Below, one piece after another: positions 43,450 through 55,314 of a stretch of DNA of 64,000 nt. The notes below the pieces were generated by a model. It did no database searches. It saw only the letters and a list, made by a program, of their open reading frames with translations, and was not told the origin of the DNA. Numbering within the stretch: position 1 is the stretch's first letter; every line of letters begins with the position of its first letter. Source of the stretch: Lithodes maja (taxonomy: Eukaryota > Arthropoda > Malacostraca > Decapoda > Lithodidae); contig JBAKBP010007399.1 of NCBI GenBank assembly GCA_037953745.1, forward strand, positions 1 through 64,000, written 5' to 3'. Both the position numbers and the translations under genes were made by a program.

Positions 43450-44086
43450 GTATGTTATTTTCCTCCAAGTGATTTACGAGTCTGTCTCTTATGACCGTTT
43501 CTAGCATTTTACATACAACTGAGGTTAAGCTAATTGGACGATAGTTACTGGGTAGGGATTTGCTGCCTTTTTTTAATATCGGTGTTACGTAGGCTATCTT
43601 CCACTGATCAGGCATAGTTCCAGACTGCAAGGATTTATTGAATAGTAATGTCAGTGGTTTTGAGAGCTCATCCTTAGCTTCCTTTAGAACTCTAGGCGAG
43701 ATTGTATCAGGTCCAGGCGTTTTATTTACCTTGAGCTTATCTAAACAATTCAATACTTCTCTCTCTGTAATGGTGATATTGCTTAGAACATCTGAATTAT
43801 CAAGCTGAATCGGCGATGGTGTAGGGATATCACTGAGGTCTTCTGTTGTAAAAACTGATGCAAAGAAGGTATTGAGGGCATTACTCATTTGTACTTCGTC
43901 TTTGGTGTATTCTCCATTTTCATCGACTAACGGTCCAACAGTTGAAGTAACTACTTTTTTCTTTCTGATATAACTATAGAATTCTTTCGGGTTTGTTTTA
44001 CTTTGATTCGCAATATGTAACTCTAGGGTCTTTTTACTTTGCTTAATTAACTTTTTGGCTTTGCGTCGTAGCTCTACAAATTTCAC
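43450..44086 (-). pseudogene. CR1-like reverse transcriptase, N-terminal part
   Basis: Encodes the linker (LRRKAKKLIKQSKKTLEL) and the first polymerase motifs: NKTPGPDTISPRVLKEA, WKIAYVTPILKKG, NYRPISLTSVVCK. Separated from its other half by the 480-bp MITE. Confidence 0.85.
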
Positions 44087-44188
44087 CCGTTCTTCGTCAT
44101 TTTGTGAGGATTTTAATCTATCATTAGCAAATTTTTTAGCAAGCAGGCAGTTTGAAATATCTTTATTCCACCATTTGGGCTTATTATT

Positions 44189-44679
44189 ATGGCCTGGACG
44201 CCGTATTTTCGATTAAAAGTGGATCTGGAACACAGACAAATAAACAATAAAATAAGGTGGGAGACAAGGAGGGGGGTGAAGGAGAGGGAGAGAGAGATTG
44301 CTAGAAATGTGAAGGATAATCCAAAAATATTCTGGAAGTACATTCAGGAAAATTTAACAAGAGTAGGGATCCCAGAGCTGGTAGGGGGGTTGGATGATGG
44401 GAATAGAGCGGAGACTGATAAGGAGAAAGCAGAGGTGCTGGGGAAATACTTTGGGGGGTTACTAACAGTGGAGTCGGATGATGCAGTGCCTACTATTCCC
44501 ATCAAACAGGCACCGGCACTAGAACTAATAGAGTTTTCCCATGCTAGAATAAGAAGGGCTATAGAAAAAATGAACAGAAGTAAGTCCCCGGGACCAGATG
44601 TTATACACCCAAGAATCATAAAGGAAGGAGGTGAGATGTTAGTAGAGCCATTGAAAATGTTATTTGAGGTATCGTTTAA
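44189..44679 (+). pseudogene. CR1-like reverse transcriptase, N-terminal part
   Basis: Linker and first motifs: NKIRWETRRG, KIFWKYIQE, MNRSKSPGPDVIHPRIIKEGG. The frame runs into the MITE at 44680. Confidence 0.8.
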
Positions 44680-45159
44680 CCCTTCCTTCCCGGAAGGACT
44701 CTTTAACACCCATAAAAAAGCATACCCGAGCTGCCCGGAAGGACTCTTGAACGCCCAGTGGTTGAAAGCCTGTAAGCTTGGTGTGCGAGGCGTCGGTCCG
44801 ACGCATGTAAACAACAGCCGGCTGGACCGACGCCCCGCATCTCCGGCCACAAGAAGGAGTGCGTCGCTTGTTCGTGTGTGCCTGTATGTTATTGTTAAGT
44901 ATCGAAAAGTAGTGTAAAGTGGCTGTTTTTGCCATAAAGTTATCTCCAATGAAATCATCATCACAACTGAACCAGTTGACTTAGAGAGCTCTACTTAATG
45001 CCATTCTACAGGTAAGAAACACATCTACGCTTGGGGATGCGCGGGAATGCGGAAGCAGTCAGAATAACAAAGATACGGTAGCCTAGGCATAGACGTTTTT
45101 CGGCCAAAACCCCCGTGTTTCGGGGAATATATATATAATACATAGCCGGGGCTGGAGGG
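44680..45159 (+). mobile_element. TTAA MITE, family 1 (copy c)
   Basis: 480 bp between TTAA at 44676-44679 and 45160-45163. Interrupts the LINE frame between the LKMLFEVSF and WREANITAIFKKG segments. Confidence 0.9.
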
Positions 45160-45163
45160 TTAA

Positions 45164-46651
45164 TACAGGACAAATCCCGATGGACTGGAGAGAGGCGAAC
45201 ATAACAGCTATATTTAAGAAGGGAAAGAGAAATGACCCAGGGAATTATAGACCAGTCAGTTTGACAAGTGTTGTGTGTAAACTAATGGAAACAGTAATTA
45301 GAGAAGGAATAATGGAGCATATGAAGTCAAACCAACTTTTCAGTGGGAGACAGTTCGGATTCTTGCCGGGGAGGTCGACGGTACTACAGCTAATTAAGGT
45401 CGTAGATGATTGGATGCAAATTCTAGAAGATGGTGATGTAATAGACGTGGTATATTGCGATTTTATGAAGGCCTTCGATAAGGTCCCACATAAAAGGTTA
45501 ATAGAGAAAGTTAGAAGCTATAATATAGGGGAGAAATGTGTGAAATGGATAGAAGCCTTCCTGAAAGATCGGAGACAGAGGGTACTGGTGAATGGAATAG
45601 GCTCGGGGTGGAGGGAAATTACAAGTGGGGTACCTCAGGGATCTGTGGTGGGACCACTGCTGTTCGTTATATTTATCAACGACTTACCTGAAGTTATAAC
45701 TAATGGAAGTGAGGTATACCTGTATGCGGATGACACTAAGCTGTATAGAAGAGTGAGGAGTAAGGAAGATGTGGGTTTGCTTCAAGGAGATGTGGAGGGC
45801 ATGAAGGGATGGTCTGAGCATTGGTTAATGCCTTTTCATCCAAAAAAATGCAAGTACATGCGGATTGGGACAAGCAAGATAGACAAGGTAGGATACAGTA
45901 TGTATGAAGCGATGGAGGAAGTGAATGCAGAAAAGGATATAGGAGTAGTGATAGATAATAAGTTAAATTTTTCAGAACATTTAGCGGAAAAGATAAACAA
46001 AGCCAATAGAATTGGAGGTCTGATAAGGAGGACATTGTGTCACTTGACGAAGAAATCTTCAGGAATCTCTATACAGCGCTGGTTAAGCCGCACTTGGAAT
46101 ATGCGAACCAGGTGAGGGCTCCATATATGGTAAAGGATATAGAAGCAGTGGAGAAAGTGCAGAGGAGAGCTAGCAAGCTGGTACCAACGTTGAAGAACGC
46201 GGGCTATGAGCAGAGGTTGAGGACACTGGGGCTTCCGACACTGGCATATAGGAGAAAGAGAGGGGATATGATAGAGACTTTTAAGATAGTGTCAGGAAAG
46301 TATGATGAGGATGTGTGTGAAGGTATCTTCTTGATGCGGGAGGGAACAAGAACGAGAGGACACTCTAAGAAAATTTACAAAGAAAGAAATAGGCTTGAGA
46401 AGGCAAAGAACTCAGTTTGTGATAGAGTGGTAAATGAGTGGAACGCACTGCCCCAGTATGTAGTCGATTCCGAATCAATAAGGGAGTTTGAAAGTAATCT
46501 TGATAAAGCATGGGGAAGACAAGATTTGAAGTTTGATTATAAAACAAAAATACAGAATAGTAAAAATTTTGAGTCTGCTACCGCCGCCGCCAACACCGTG
46601 AACGACCGCAGCAGTGCAAGTACTGGTACTGAGCTGGATACACAGGCCTAG
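45164..46651 (+). pseudogene. CR1-like reverse transcriptase, main part
   Basis: 45180-46035 carries NYRPVSLTSVVCK, FGFLPGRSTVLQL, DFMKAFDKVPHKRL, GVPQGSVVGPLLF and the catalytic YADDTKL. A frameshift near 46035 moves the C-terminus (HLEYANQV, RASKLVPTLKNAGYE, EWNALPQYVV) into the frame 46037-46651. One frameshift plus the MITE inactivate the copy. Confidence 0.85.
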
Positions 46652-46690
46652 TTTGCCTTTTTCCAGAGGATCTACTGTAAGAAACTGTAA

Positions 46691-46911
46691 GAATTATAAC
46701 TACATCCTTCTTAGTCTGTGCATTCATAATGGATGGTGTTAACACTGGGGAAAAAATGACTGTAATACACATTCTCAGGCAAACCCTTTACCATATGGAG
46801 TCTGTGAAGCTGTCCAGCCCGGACCGCCTCAAATAGGGACGTCCGTATGTCCATGATTGACCTCGCCGGATGGGGTAGTAGATAATTTTGAAAAGCTTTA
46901 ATTACCTCATT
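46691..46911. other. Short unassigned spacer between two LINEs
   Basis: No terminal repeats, coding signal or matches elsewhere in the window that I can see. Confidence 0.4.
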
Positions 46912-47102
46912 CCGGCCCCCCTGGGGGTTAGGGAATAGAATATGCCCCACGTGCCTTCTGCGTGTCGTAAGAGGCGACTAAAGAGGTTGGGTCGGTGGGC
47001 TTGCGACCCCCACCCGGAAAAAATATCTAAGCAAAGAAAAACGAACGAACAGCCTCGGATGCGGACGGAACCAACGTTGACGAACCACGACCGACTAAGG
47101 AC

Positions 47103-48056
47103 ATGCCTTCGGACATTCTGAGAATGGCTACATGGAATGTTAGTGGCATGAATGATGGCACAAAAGAGAGAGGTTCTGGAAGTGTTAGTGAATGCCAGGC
47201 TGGATGTATGTGGAATGACAGAGACCAAACGGAAAGGTTCAGATGTGAGAGAGTGGGAGTGTGGAATGGGTGTGTGTGCTGGAGTGAGTGAAGGAACAGC
47301 GAGAGAAGGTGCATGTTTGTTTGTAAGTAGCAAATGGAAGGAATGTGTAAGAGAGTATGGGTCTGTGGGTTCAAGGATTATGTGGGTGAGAATGAAAGTA
47401 GGAATACAAACGTGGGTGATTGTATGCGTGTATGCCCCGACAGAGGATATACTTGAAAGAAAGAAAGAGGAGTTCTGGATGAATGTGGAGGCGTGCCTGG
47501 AGAAGTTTGACAAGAACGAAAGAATATTTCTGATTGGGGATATGAATGGTAAGGTGGGTGATAGGAAAGTTGAGGGAGTGGTGGGAGGGTGGGGGGTACC
47601 ATCAGAGGTGAATAGGAATGGTAGTGCACTTGTGGACGTATGTGTGGGGAGGAGGCTGTGGATAGCCAACACCTTCTTCCGACACAGAATGATCCACAGG
47701 TACACGTGGAAACGGATGTTGACGATGAAGGATAAGACAGTGGTGGAACGAAAGTCATTGATTGATTATGTATGTGTGGATGAACGAATGAAGAAATCTG
47801 TGATGGATGCTAGGGTGTATAGGGGTATTGGAGGGGGTCTGTCTGATCATTATGTAGTGGTAGCTAAGGTTAGGATACAAAAGAAGTGGGTGAGGAGAGC
47901 GGGAGGGAGGCGAGAGGAGGGTGGAATGGTGAGGAGGGTGGAGAGGTTGCAGGAGGAGGAAGTCGGGGAGGAGTACAGGAGAGCAGTGGAAAGACGACTA
48001 GGTGGGTTCGACCTGGAAGTTATGGAGGAAGTGGAGGAGATGAGCAAGGTGTTTAA
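47103..48056 (+). pseudogene. RTE-like LINE endonuclease
   Basis: Starts MPSDILRMATWNVSGMND at 47103 and shifts frame near 47160 into the frame 47152-48056. APE-type endonuclease motifs: ATWNVSG, MTETKR, VYAPTED, LIGDMNGKVGD and LSDHYVVVAK. This enzyme nicks the target to prime reverse transcription. The frame runs into the MITE after MSKVF. Confidence 0.85.
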
Positions 48057-48678
48057 CCTAACAAGTGCGCATGGGGGTAATTGAAAACGTCCCCCTGTGC
48101 TGACGTATTTGAGGTGTTTCCGTCACTAAAATATTCATTGTACCATTAATAGCATTAATAATTATCCATATGCGCCTATTATGGGTTGATTATAAAGGTA
48201 TTAACCTGAAACAACAATAAAACGAGTGAAAACAGCGTTTGGATGGTCAAAATCGGAGATATAGCCCGCGAGTTGTATAATGTATGGGTGAGGCAAACTG
48301 CTTTCCCGCCAATTTCCCCCAAGGCCACTGAGACACAGTCGATCGATACTCTCTCTCTCTCTCTTGCACTCGCTTGCCATCAGTGATGACAACACCCTGC
48401 TTGCAACTCGCTAATGTTAGCACGAAAATATACCTCAGAATAAGGGAATAATAGGGAAAATAGGTGATAACTGAAGGAGAGGAGGAAAGTGGGGAAGGAG
48501 GGGAGGTAGAGGACTGAGATTTTGCATGGCCCAGGGGCCAAAAAAAAAATAAAAAAATAAAAATAAAAAAAATATTTTGTTTTCGATGTCAAAAGATGAT
48601 TTTTTATTTTACTTACTCTCAAGAGTCTTCCCGCAGTCCGCCGGGGGAACTCTTAAGAGTCTCCCCGCAGTTCCCGGG
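48057..48678 (-). mobile_element. TTAA MITE, family 2 (copy e)
   Basis: 622 bp between TTAA at 48053-48056 and 48679-48682. The minus-strand start is CCCGGGAACTGCGGGGAG, with a GACTCTTAAGAGT palindrome and a second GACTCTTGAGAGT. The other end is CCTAACAAGTGCGCA in reverse. Removing it and one TTAA restores the LINE frame. Copies at 58611 and 60533. Confidence 0.88.
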
Positions 48679-48682
48679 TTAA

Positions 48683-50731
48683 GGATGAGATCTGTGCAGC
48701 ATGTGAGGAGGTGTGGGGAGTGAGGAGAAGAGGGAGGGGAGTGAAAGGTACAGCATGGTGGACAGAAGAGGTAAGAATAGCTGTGGAAGAAAAGAAGAAA
48801 GCATATAGAGAGTGGTTGGGTAGTAGAGGGAATGAAGATTCCGAGAGACAGAAACGAGCGAGGTACGTGGAGAGTAAGAGGGTGGTGAAGAGAGTAGTGA
48901 AGGAAAGTAAGAGAAGAGTAGATGAGGAATTTGGAAGGAATCTGAGTGTAAAATGGAGGGAGAGTAAGAAACTGTTCTGGAAAGAAGTCAAGAAAGTTAG
49001 GGAAGGTAGCAAGGGAAACAGTAAGGGTGTGAAAGATAAGAATGGGAGAATGCTAGCCGAGAAGCAAGAGAGAGTCGAAAGATGGAGGGAGTACTTCAGT
49101 GAGTTGCTAAATGAAAGGAATGAAGAGCCAGCAAACATAGCTGGATATGGTATGGGAGGGAGAAGAAGAGAAGTAGTGGAGGAGGAGGTGGGGATCAGGA
49201 GGTCAGAAGTGTGGGAAGCCATGAAAAGAGTGAAGTTGGGGAAAGCACCAGGAACAGATGGAGTGTGTGGGGAAATGTTGAGGTATGGTGGTGAGATAGT
49301 GATAGAATGGGTATGGAAAATGTGCAAACTAGCATGGGAGAAGGGGAGTGCACCCGATGACTGGAAGACTGGCATAATAGTCCCCCTATATAAGGGCAAA
49401 GGGGAGTGTGTGGTAACCACCGAGGAATATGTCTTCTAAGCGTAGTAGGGAAGGTATACAGTAGGGTAGTGATTGAGAGAGTGAGAGTGAGAACGGAGAA
49501 ATGGATAGGCGACGAGCAGGGAGGTTTTAGGAAGGGAAGAGGATGTGTAGATCAGATTTTTACCCTGAATTGTGTTGTGGAGAAGTATCTGGAGAAGAAA
49601 CAAAAGGTGTATGTTGCCTTTATGGACTTGGAGAAGGCCTATGACAGAGTGGATAGAGAAGGTTTGTGGAAAGTACTTAGAATATACGGAGTAGAGGGCA
49701 AGTTGCTGAAAGCAGTGAAGAGCATGTATGAGGGTGCAAAGGCGGCAGTACGTGTGGAGAGTGAGCAGAGCGAGTTCTTTGACCTGAATGTTGGTTTGAA
49801 ACAGGGGTGTGTGATATCCCCGTGGTTGTTTACTGTATATATGGATGGAGTTATGAAAGAAATACTATCAAGAACAGTGGATGTTGGTGTATCGCTGAAA
49901 AGGGAGGGAATTGAGTGGAAGCTACCTATACTGCTGTTTGCGGATGATACAGTTCTGATGAGTGATAATGAATGGGAGTTGCAGGGTCTGGTAAATGAGT
50001 TTGGAACAGTGTGCGAAAAACGGAATTTGAAGGTAAATACGGGGAAGAGCAAGGTTATGGTCTTCGAAAGGGGTGAAGTCACAGAGTGTGAGGTGAAGCT
50101 GAACGGTCAGGCTATGGAGATCGTCAACTCTATTAAGTATCTGGGCAGTGTGTTGAGTAAAGATGGGACTATGGATGAAGAGGTGCGGGAGAGGGTACAA
50201 CAGGGGAAGAGGGTTGTAGGAACGCTAAAAGCAGTAACAAGAAATAGGGTGGTCAGTATGGAAGTGAAGAAGTCCTTCCATGACAGTGTGGTAATCCCGA
50301 CACTGACTTACGGAAGCGAAGCATGGACGTTGGTTGAGAGACTCAGACCAAGAGTGAGAGCAGTGGAAATGAATTACTTAAGGAGTGCGTGCGGAGTTAC
50401 ATGGAGGGATAGACAGACTAATGAGGAAGTAAGAAGGAGGTGTGGTGTGGAGGTAGATGTGCTGGAAAGTGTGAAAAGGAACAACTTGAGATGGTTCGGC
50501 CATATGGAACGTATGGAAAGCGAGAGAATGACGAAGAGGGTGTACGAGAGCGAGGTGGAGGGACAGAGGGGGAGAGGTAGACCGAATATGAGGTGGAAGG
50601 ATGGAGTGAGGAACTACATGAACGAAGGCGGTGCTGGTTGGGGGGAGGGGCGTCGACTGACTGGGGACAGAGGTGCATGGGGGCGGTTCGTTCGTGGCCA
50701 CCCCTTCGGGGATCACGGCGTCAGGCAATAG
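48683..50731 (+). pseudogene. RTE-like LINE reverse transcriptase
   Basis: 48711-49425 encodes the linker and GKAPGTDGVCGEML, then a frameshift near 49425 leads into 49406-50731: LLSVVGKVYSRV, GGFRKGRGCVDQI, DLEKAYDRVDREGLW, GLKQGCVISPWLF and the catalytic FADDTVLM. Next come KSKVMVFERG and LRWFGHMERMESERM, the RTE-like C-terminus. Two frameshifts and the MITE separate it from an intact element, though each domain reads well. Confidence 0.87.
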
Positions 50732-50815
50732 ATAGATATAGATAGATAGATTCTGGCCTTTCTTGGGATTAGCAATCGGCTTAGCAATTACTTGAGCTGT
50801 GTCTCGAGACAGTAG

Positions 50816-53120
50816 TTAGCCCATGAATTTACGTTGAGTACTATCTCGCAAGAGGAACTCACGTTGGAGATCGATAGGTTCAGGAGCTTTGAAAGGTTCC
50901 GGAAAATCTTTAAGTGCTAATTGAGTGGCTGTAAGGAACTCAATAACGGCTCTGGGAACTCCCCCCGGTTGGGGCTTCAGCAAATCAAACTCCATATGGC
51001 GAGGTGGAGGAACCGCCAGGGAAGTGTTAGACGTTAGAGCAATGGCAAACTGTTGGACTTCCTGATCCCATTCCACCCATGGCCCGTGTCCCAACTCCCC
51101 CAGGTTTATTTCCCTTTGCCCCGCCGACATGGTTACTGGAGATGTAATTAACCTCGGTTCATTTGGTCTAACCGAATCGTAACTGTGAACGCCGTAAGGT
51201 CGGGAGCAGTCGGGGCAAATAAGGTCTCCTGGGGAAGGAGGGGCAAGTTGCCTGGGTTCATATACAAAATATTGATAGTTCGTGTTGTCTGGGAACGCTT
51301 CTATCTGTACTTTCACCAACCTACCCTGGGCATCTTTTGCCCTGAACTCTTTATGTTTGTTCACCTCTATGGTCCACTCCCACGGTACTGGAATTTCCCC
51401 CTTTAGGGATCTGTGTCCCTCTCCCGACTTGGGCGGGTTAGCCGGACACCACATGCCTACTGGTTCTTGCCAGTGAGGGATTGCATCCCTTGTTTGACGA
51501 TTCAACACTGAAAGAGGGTGAAAAGCCGGATTGGAGCAATGATAAACCATGTTCTCCGGCGGAGATTTACTCATTTCCGCTGGTGGACTAGATGTGACGT
51601 TAAACAAAGGCCTATTAGGCTGTAAAAAACTAGTGGCCGGCGTTGAAGCTGTGACCATAGATGAGTCCAACAAGAGATTTACTTCAGGTGGTGATAAGAG
51701 GTGAACTGGTACGCTTTGCTTCATTACCGTACTAATCAAGGTGACAGAAGGAAGTGGCTGAACGTCATCGTCCATGGCGGGAGAGGGCACTGATGCAACC
51801 GAGGAAAACCCCACCGCCGGTGGGGGAATATCGCGGGACCGTTTAGAGATGGCACACTGTTTCAACACTTGCTGTAATAGCTCATCCAAATGTTTCGCCG
51901 TAACACATTGAGGGCGTGGTCTCTTGAGAGACTTGGATCTTACCTTTTCTACTGTCCCGGTATCCTCAACCTGTCTACTAGTACTGTACCTGGTCTGTTG
52001 AGTGCCTTATCTACTTCCTGATTAGCCGAGGAATATAGCATTTCCCCTGGCGATTCTAAACTATGTAGTACCGGCTCCGAATGGATTGCCGTTTCTGGTT
52101 GCTCTTGCCCTTCACTACAAAAGGGGCCTAGCTTACTAGGTGTAAGAATGTTACTTGTACCACGCGCCTCTGAACCGGGTGTCCGGACACCCGCCGCTAC
52201 GGTGCGGGGCCGCTCAGGGGCAGACGCCGCAGAACCAGACAAATCTACCTCATCACAAGGTAGATAGCATTTATTGAGAACTAATTTAGATCCTTGCAGT
52301 AAAACCCTCGCCTTGGATCTAATCCTAGCGTTCGACTGATGCCCCTCGGCGTCTGCTCCGAAGAGACCGGGGAAAAACTCCGGCATCTCCGAGGCAGACG
52401 TCGACGGGACGGGTCGAGAACTAGACTTACACACTTGGGTGGGGGGCTATCGTGCTCTGTGGATGAAAAGGAGTCTTGTGACGGACTGGACACCTTTCGT
52501 CTCTTGGGGGACCGCTGGTCCATGCTCGAAGCCCTCTCGTTAAGTCGTAGGGGTGACTGCGGTTGAGGAGGAGGCTGGGGCTCCGGCGACTCAGAACGAG
52601 TTCTTCTCTTGGAGTGGGGAGGGGAGTGAACCTCACATGCAAAAGGCTCTACAGAGAGTGCTGACTGACTAACTGACTGGGGGGAGTTAGTTGCAACAAG
52701 GGGATTTGACCGAAAAATTGGGTGATCTTCAAAAGAATAAAGGGAAATAAGCCTTTGCAGTTCGGCATTATCACAGAAAAGGTCTACATTCGCCATCCTG
52801 GTGGTGTATGAAGAAAATGTATTCTTTATTTCTATTAAGGCGAGCAAGCATGACATATCTGGGCTAGCGATCCATTCTTCAAAAAGGTCTGACCAAATTG
52901 GACATCTCCGAGAAGTCCACAAAAATCTTGACTTGTCTAGGCATTTCACGCATCTAATACACAGCTTGTGAACTGTGACTGGGACTAGAAGGCAGGTAGG
53001 CGTGGCACAAATTGAAAACTGAGGCATGGTTACTGAACTCCCCTCCCCACCGGGAACAGATCCTCTGAAGTGTTGCTCAAGATGTGATGAGATCTGGAAA
53101 TAGAAATTTCCAGGAATCAA
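50816..53120 (-). pseudogene. Gag-like ORF of an unassigned retroelement, frame-disrupted
   Basis: Three frames in series on the minus strand: 52281-53120, 51949-52434 and 50816-51889. The first has a small Cys/His cluster (CATPTC, then HKLCIRCVKC) followed by a Trp-rich segment and a long Ser/Pro-rich, basic region (SPKRRKVSSPSQDS). The last has a CPDCSRPYGVH zinc-ribbon-like pair and ends LRDSTQRKFMG. The sequence resembles a retroelement gag/ORF1 by composition and by its neighbours, but I recognise no family. No polymerase adjoins it, because the downstream side is cut by the (GATA)n tail of the RTE-like LINE at 50750. Confidence 0.45.
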
Positions 53121-53978
53121 TGCTCATAAGGATAACCTGAGAGGTGTTAAAACATCCTACCGACTCCTAGATGCCGGAAAAACTAGTTGACCACTGTCAA
53201 CTATAATTCCGCCGTCTGAGAGCTAACGTGAAAAACCCCACCCCCTTTCAAACGGGGTTTTCATGTGACTGCTTACCTGTGACATGGGTCACTGGCCCTA
53301 ACCGGAACCCGGTCCTGTGTCTTCCTGTAGCTAGTTGACTAGCCTGAAAAATACTTTTTCCTTACTTGCGCCGCTGAGCGGGGCGAGGTAAGTGGACTGT
53401 CCACAGGGCCTATGGCTATTCTATTAGCCAGACCAACTGTTTGTACCCTCTTAGTACCGCCGGGCGGCGAGGTACTGGACTGTTCGCAGGGCGAGTCGAA
53501 AACCGGTCAAGAAAACGACCCTTTCCGCCGGACTAGGCATGACCGCCGCAAAAGGTGTGTAGTGGCACACTACATAGGGTTGGTTGTGCCCGGCCACCGG
53601 CACGGCGGGAACAAGACCTCGATACGCAAAACGACGTCCGGCGGGACAAAAACAACCACGGAGAAGTCGCCTACTACAAAAGACGACTAAACCGCAACAC
53701 CCAAAGAAACATAAAGGACGTCTCCTAGGCTCCAAACAACATGTGATCGACACGTGAAAAACAAGGGGGCCAAGAAAAGGGGAACATATATCACACATAA
53801 AATGGTAAATATAAAATTAAACCCCTAACAGCTAACGGAGACCACTACTGAGGCTAGCCACGAGGCTTGAAGAAGTATCCTGAAAGAAGACAGCCATAGC
53901 ATGAAGAGAAGAGGCCCACGAGAGGGGCCAGCATGCAGACTCGTACGCTAGAAGGTTCCGCACCACGTGTGACAACCC
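53121..53978 (-). other. GC-rich leader or LTR-like region with hairpin modules
   Basis: Non-coding upstream of the gag-like frame. It contains self-complementary modules: GTACCGCCGGGCGGCGAGGTAC with flanks (about 53455-53476), and a related CTTACTTGCGCC...GGGCGAGGTAAG module (about 53363-53393). Each is followed by a GGACTGT..GCAGGG(C) or GGACTGTCCACAGGG motif. The element's terminal repeat is not visible. Confidence 0.4.
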
Positions 53979-53982
53979 TTAA

Positions 53983-54462
53983 CCCTCCTGGCCCGGGCAG
54001 GTCCTCCAAAGGACAGTGTTGGCTACCCGGGCGATCTGGCTGAAAAATGTCTAGGCCTAGGCTACCGTATTTTTGTTAATTTAACTGCTAGAAATTTCCC
54101 ACGCATCTATAAACATAGTGCGGTTTCCAATCTGTAGACTGGCGTTGAGTAGAGCTCTCTAAGTCAACTGGTTCAGTTGTGATGACGATTTCAGTGGAGC
54201 TAATTTTTCCGCGATGTTGACAATATGGGAGCTTTCCACACACTAATTTCGTCTGACGTCACAACAATAACATTGATCCGACCTCTCCTTATTGTTTTCG
54301 GAGGTGCGGTGACGCAACGATCGGCTTTGTTTACATGCGTCGGACGCACGGCGTTCAGACCAAGCTGAATAGGCTTTCAAGCTTACTATCTCCTGAAAGG
54401 ACACCCGGGCACCTGCCCTTATTTCGTGGTGTCCTTTGGAGTGCCTGCCCGGGCCAGGAGGG
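53983..54462 (-). mobile_element. TTAA MITE, family 3 (related to family 1)
   Basis: 480 bp between TTAA at 53979-53982 and 54463-54466. Perfect inverted ends CCCTCCTGGCCCGGGCAGG. The interior (GGCGTTGAGTAGAGCTCTCT region, 54130-54200) matches family 1 in reverse, so it is a family-1 relative with different ends. The length of 480 bp equals family 1. Confidence 0.88.
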
Positions 54463-54466
54463 TTAA

Positions 54467-54837
54467 ACTAGCGCGTCTGCTACAATAACAAACATGCGAC
54501 ATCCTTATCACGATGTACAACGCATGATATTCTTCGAAGATAATAGCCTCCTAACTAGAGTAAACAATAGCTAAGGCGCAGCAGAAACAAAATATCACAA
54601 ACCATGCGGCATCGGTCCTGGAGAACACGTAGGCGCCTGCAACACGTACCATAATTTAAACACTCCCTGCGGGTATACCAATGGGGCAGCCTGAGCTAGC
54701 TAGTCTAAACCCTGTTCAATACAACTCGGATATATATCTAAATGAGTAAGGACTCACAAGAATTGAGCGAACGAAGAATGTGGCGGAGATCAGGCGACAC
54801 ACATCCAACCCGGTTGCCCGCGGGGAAGAGAAGGACG
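54467..54837. other. No recognisable gene
   Basis: Intronic sequence between a MITE and repeat R4. No coding signal or terminal repeats seen. Confidence 0.45.
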
Positions 54838-55235
54838 GATGGACGCTTAGAGAGTAGCGTCAGGGATCCACACATAAGAAATCCACCGAGATGGAAAGCT
54901 TAGTATAACACAGTTTAAGTATATTTTTTCTCTTTTATTTTTTACGAAGGTTTTTTCGTAGTGGGTACCCAAAATTGAAAAGACGTCGTCGGTACAGAAG
55001 GGGTTAATAGTTTTAGCTAACAAAAATCTGTTCAAAGCTTCATAAAATGTAACTGAAATCAAATAAAACAATATCAACGGTACTGAAAGGGTTAAGAAAC
55101 TTGTGTGAAACTAGCGAGACGATTCCATAAGAGAATAAGCGTTACACTTATGACGAGTACTGTACTCTGTTCTTCCCCGCGCGGCAGATTCAAAACTGGC
55201 GACCGCGGGCGCTTGAATAGAGACTATTATGTTAA
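54838..55235 (-). repeat. Dispersed repeat R4, copy 2 (lacks the SINE-like insertion)
   Basis: Reverse complement of the flanks at 30655-30834 and 31243-31320 as one sequence, so it shows the empty site of the SINE-like element. It carries about 130 bp of extra sequence at 54970-55105, bracketed by two GGGTTAA words. Confidence 0.7.
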
Positions 55236-55314
55236 TACAGTAGAATCTCGCATCCCACGATTTATTGGTACCGAAATATTACCGTGGGACCGGAATTTGT
55301 GGGATAATAATCTT

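Larger units (their letters stand above)
41756..44185 (-). mobile_element. CR1-like LINE, minus strand, interrupted by a MITE
   Basis: Reverse-transcriptase part of a CR1-like LINE. It begins at about 44185 in the linker (PKWWNKDIS), lacks the endonuclease, and ends near 41750. The stretch 41581-41755 next to it holds no other recognisable feature. Confidence 0.85.
44186..46690 (+). mobile_element. CR1-like LINE, plus strand, interrupted by a MITE
   Basis: Reverse-transcriptase part of a second CR1-like family, starting in the linker and reaching its 3' end, where CTGTAAGAAACTGTAAGAA forms a short repeated tail (about 46673-46693). Fragments of the same family lie at 30521 and 59363-61413. 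Confidence 0.85.
46912..50750 (+). mobile_element. Near-complete RTE-like LINE, interrupted by a MITE
   Basis: The 5' leader carries a GTCGTAAGAGGCGACTAAA motif (46965-46983). Endonuclease and reverse transcriptase follow, and the 3' tail is (GATA)n-like at 50731-50750. A 622-bp TTAA MITE splits it at 48056. A second copy of its 3' part lies at 61424-62032. Confidence 0.85.
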
